Shown piece by piece: positions 7,672-9,221 of a stretch of DNA of 9,221 nt. A program made the translations under genes and the position numbers. Under the pieces are notes generated by a model that did not search any database, was not told where the DNA came from, and saw only the letters and a list, made by a program, of their open reading frames with translations. Position 1 is the stretch's first letter; every line of letters starts with the position of its first letter. This DNA is from M3007 sp039804245 (GTDB taxonomy: Bacteria; Bacteroidota; Bacteroidia; Chitinophagales; Saprospiraceae), in NCBI GenBank assembly GCA_039804245.1, contig JBDLWO010000157.1, positions 1-9,221 on the forward strand, written 5' to 3'.

Positions 7672-9007
7672 TCCGGGAGTTGCCGGTATAATTGTGCGGG
7701 GTCAGTTTTTTCAACTCCTGCTTTACTTCCTCCGTGACGTAGAGTCCGTCAATGAACTCGTGCAGGTGCTCGCGCGTTACCAGCGATTTTCCTCTGGTGA
7801 GTTCCTTGAGCGCCTCATACGGCTGTGGGTATCCTTCCCTGCGAAGAATGACCTGAATACCCTCTGCAACCACCATCCAGTTGTCCTCGAGGTCATCATA
7901 CAGCTTTCCTTCATTGAGCTGCAGCTTGCTCAGTCCTTTCATGATTGACTTCAGGGCAATCACAGTATGCCCCATCGGAACACCCACGTTGCGCAGAACG
8001 GTAGAATCGGTCAGATCGCGCTGCATCCGGCTGATGGGTAGTTTCTCGGCGAGGTGCTGAAAAAGTGCATTCGCCAGTCCGAGATTACCCTCACCGTTCT
8101 CAAAGTCAATGGGGTTTACCTTGTGGGGCATGGCACTGGAGCCCACCTCACCCGCCACCGTTTTCTGGCGGAAATATTCGATGGAAATATAGGCCCATAT
8201 ATCGCGGCAAAAATCAATCAGAATGGTATTGATTCGGCTCAATGCCTGACATTGTGCTGCAAAACAGTCGTAGTGCTCAATCTGTGTAGTAGGTGATGAG
8301 CGTTCCAGACCAAGGAACTCGGAAACGAAACTGTTTCCGAAAGACTGCCAGTCGTAATCGGGATAGGCAGCGAAGTGTGCATTGAAATTACCGGTAGCTC
8401 CACCGAATTTTGCCCTGTGCGGCAAGGCACGCAGCAAATCGAGCTGAACATCGAGGCGCTGCACAAAAACAGCAAACTCCTTTCCGAGCAGTGTCGGAGA
8501 AGCCGGCTGCCCGTGCGTACGCGCGAGCATGGGTATGTGCGCCCACTCCTGCGCGCAACGCTCCAGTTCATCGCGGAGTTTTTTCAGCAGGGGGTAGTAA
8601 ACCTCTTCCAGTGCATTTTTGAAAAGCAGTGGCGAGGCAGTATTGTTTACATCCTGGGAGGTGAGGCCGAAGTGTATGAACTCGCGCAACTCACCCAGAC
8701 CGAGGTCGTCAAAACGCTCCTTCAGAAAGTACTCCACCGCCTTTACATCGTGATTTGTCGTTTTTTCAATGGCCTTGATACGCTCGGCATCCGCGAGGCT
8801 GAAACCCTCGAAGACAGCATTCAGGTCATCAATGACTTCCTCATCAAATGACTCCAGTTGAGGAAGGCCATACTGACACAAGGCAATGAAATACTGTATC
8901 TCCACAAATACACGATAACGTATCAGCGCATACTCGCTGAAATAAGCGCGAAGTTCTTTCGTTTTATCAGCATAACGGCCGTCAATGGGCGAAATAGCGT
9001 TGAGCAT
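7661..9007 (-). CDS. purB: Adenylosuccinate lyase
   Basis: A complete 448-residue cytosolic enzyme of the fumarase/aspartase superfamily. It acts twice in purine synthesis: SAICAR to AICAR plus fumarate, and adenylosuccinate to AMP plus fumarate. The N-terminus NAISPIDGRYADKT (3-16) is characteristic of the E. coli-type PurB. Conserved blocks are TTNHDVKAVEYFLKE (83-97), GLTSQDVNNTA (114-124), ARTHGQPASPTLLGKE (162-177, with H165 as the likely acid) and the superfamily signature GSSAMPHKVNPIDFEN (289-304), whose serine loop (S290/S291) carries the likely catalytic base. Length is normal and nothing is missing. The C-terminus LTPHNYTGNSRTIS fits the family up to the NYTG, and the last residues fall in the overlap with the permease stop. 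The ATG at 9007 is preceded by AGGAA at 9011-9015, only 3 nt away, a short spacing. The gene diverges from a lipoprotein gene, sharing a 91-bp control region. Confidence 0.98.
   Translation of the reverse strand: MLNAISPIDGRYADKTKELRAYFSEYALIRYRVFVEIQYFIALCQYGLPQLESFDEEVIDDLNAVFEGFSLADAERIKAIEKTTNHDVKAVEYFLKERFDDLGLGELREFIHFGLTSQDVNNTASPLLFKNALEEVYYPLLKKLRDELERCAQEWAHIPMLARTHGQPASPTLLGKEFAVFVQRLDVQLDLLRALPHRAKFGGATGNFNAHFAAYPDYDWQSFGNSFVSEFLGLERSSPTTQIEHYDCFAAQCQALSRINTILIDFCRDIWAYISIEYFRQKTVAGEVGSSAMPHKVNPIDFENGEGNLGLANALFQHLAEKLPISRMQRDLTDSTVLRNVGVPMGHTVIALKSIMKGLSKLQLNEGKLYDDLEDNWMVVAEGIQVILRREGYPQPYEALKELTRGKSLVTREHLHEFIDGLYVTEEVKQELKKLTPHNYTGNSRTIS
7676..7718. repeat. Inverted repeat 7+7 bp with 29-nt loop at the purB 3' end
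   Basis: GGAGTTG at 7676-7682 is the exact reverse complement of CAACTCC at 7712-7718. It begins 5 bp past the permease stop and lies within the last codons of purB. A T6 run just before the right arm is inside the loop, so this is not a standard intrinsic terminator. It could be a weak 3' end structure for the permease transcript, but a 7-bp match with a long loop can occur by chance. Confidence 0.25.
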
Positions 9008-9023
9008 TTGTTCCTGCGTTTAA

Positions 9024-9056
9024 TTACAGGCGCAAAAATCGCTTTTTTTCCTGTAA
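9024..9056. repeat. Inverted repeat TTACAGG-N19-CCTGTAA in the purB/lipoprotein divergent region
   Basis: The arms TTACAGG (9024-9030) and CCTGTAA (9050-9056) are perfect reverse complements separated by 19 bp, giving an arm centre-to-centre distance of 26 bp. Inside, AAAAA at 9034-9038 faces a run of seven T (9043-9049), so the whole can fold as a longer interrupted hairpin. It lies between purB and the lipoprotein gene and covers the region where promoter elements of both are expected. It may be an operator for a dimeric regulator, or an RNA hairpin in a leader; sequence alone does not decide. No T-run follows either arm outward, so it does not look like a terminator. Confidence 0.45.
9033..9040 (-). 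promoter_or_regulatory. Candidate -7 element for purB
   Basis: On the minus strand the bases read GATTTTTG, matching TAnnTTTG except for the first T. It would start transcription about 20 nt before the purB ATG. No good -33 TTG is seen at the usual distance; the nearest is TTA. The element falls between the two arms of the 9024-9056 inverted repeat, which would allow a bound protein to block it. Confidence 0.28.
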
Positions 9057-9064
9057 CATGCGCT

Positions 9065-9072
9065 TACCTTTG
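9065..9072 (+). promoter_or_regulatory. Bacteroidota -7 promoter element of the lipoprotein gene
   Basis: TACCTTTG is an exact match to the consensus TAnnTTTG and lies 26 bp before the ATG at 9099, giving a leader of about 20 nt. At the usual -33 distance there is a run of seven T (9043-9049), T-rich as expected but without the G of TTTG. This is the best promoter match in the window. Its -33 region overlaps the right half of the inverted repeat at 9024-9056. Confidence 0.6.
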
Positions 9073-9098
9073 CATCTGCAAATTCAACTGAATTCTCT

Positions 9099-9221
9099 AT
9101 GAAAAAACTGCTTACAGTATTATTCGCCGGCCTGATGCTGGCAGCCTGCAATTCCGACCAGAAAAAAATGGAGGCACTCAAGAGTGAAACCGACGCTATT
9201 CACGATGCTGCCATGAAGGAT
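9099..9221 (+). CDS. Lipoprotein, N-terminal 41 residues only (cut by window edge)
   Basis: The frame opens with ATG at 9099 and stays open to the right edge, 41 codons. The N-terminus is a textbook lipoprotein signal: MKK, a hydrophobic stretch LLTVLFAGLML, then the lipobox L-A-A-C with lipidated C17. After C17 come N-S-D, and then a lysine/glutamate-rich segment that looks helical (KKMEALKSETDAIHDAAMKD). The protein is therefore exported and anchored in a membrane by lipid. The AIHDAAMKD stretch resembles small Bacteroidota lipoproteins with an IHDEVMPKMG-like motif, sometimes named after a viral A-type inclusion protein; that link rests on memory and a short match. A strong -7 element is present upstream. 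The rest of the protein is outside the window, so function is unknown. Confidence 0.85.
   Translation, partial: MKKLLTVLFAGLMLAACNSDQKKMEALKSETDAIHDAAMKD

Noticed and set aside
8375..8851. Plus-strand open frame of 158 codons
   Set aside because: Antisense to purB, whose conserved blocks fully cover the stretch.
1..9221. Search for CRISPR repeats, tRNA/rRNA, insertion sequences, phage genes or defence genes
   Set aside because: No direct repeat array, no transposase or integrase motif and no RNA gene fold were seen; genes cover nearly all of the window.

Overview
The window looks like chromosomal DNA of a Bacteroidota bacterium of moderate GC. Three observations point there. There is a hybrid two-component system (sensor, kinase, receiver and AraC regulator in one chain), a class typical of Bacteroidota. 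The homologues of the nucleoid-associated protein and the glycosyltransferase have the sequence style I know from that phylum. Start codons mostly lack a strong Shine-Dalgarno, and TAnnTTTG-type -7 promoter elements sit upstream of some genes. I cannot name the genus.

Layout. Positions 1-3938 (minus strand) are one uninterrupted reading frame for the hybrid two-component sensor/regulator, cut by the left edge inside its C-terminal AraC helix-turn-helix domain. Upstream of it on the same strand is a family-4 glycosyltransferase (4017-5174). A 67-bp divergent gap separates this from plus-strand genes: a 37-kDa-type nucleoid-associated protein (5242-6291), a doubtful 49-codon reading frame coupled to its stop (6288-6437), and a MacB/FtsX-type ABC transporter permease (6409-7671). 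The permease converges on purB, adenylosuccinate lyase (7661-9007, minus), and the two coding regions overlap by 11 bp at their 3' ends. Finally, purB diverges from a lipoprotein gene whose first 41 codons lie at 9099-9221. The 91-bp gap between them holds a clear Bacteroidota -7 element and a 7+7 bp inverted repeat.

Function. The genes do not form one obvious pathway. purB is housekeeping purine synthesis, the nucleoid protein is chromosomal architecture, and the permease has no ATPase partner here. The glycosyltransferase and the hybrid regulator could be co-transcribed, but no carbohydrate-uptake genes (SusC/SusD, glycoside hydrolases) are visible. The regulon of the hybrid sensor probably lies left of the window or elsewhere. 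No RNA genes, CRISPR arrays, insertion sequences or phage genes were seen. I found no clear new biological system; the best items for follow-up are the purB/lipoprotein control region, the HTCS without a visible target, the small ATGA-coupled frame and the ATPase-less permease.
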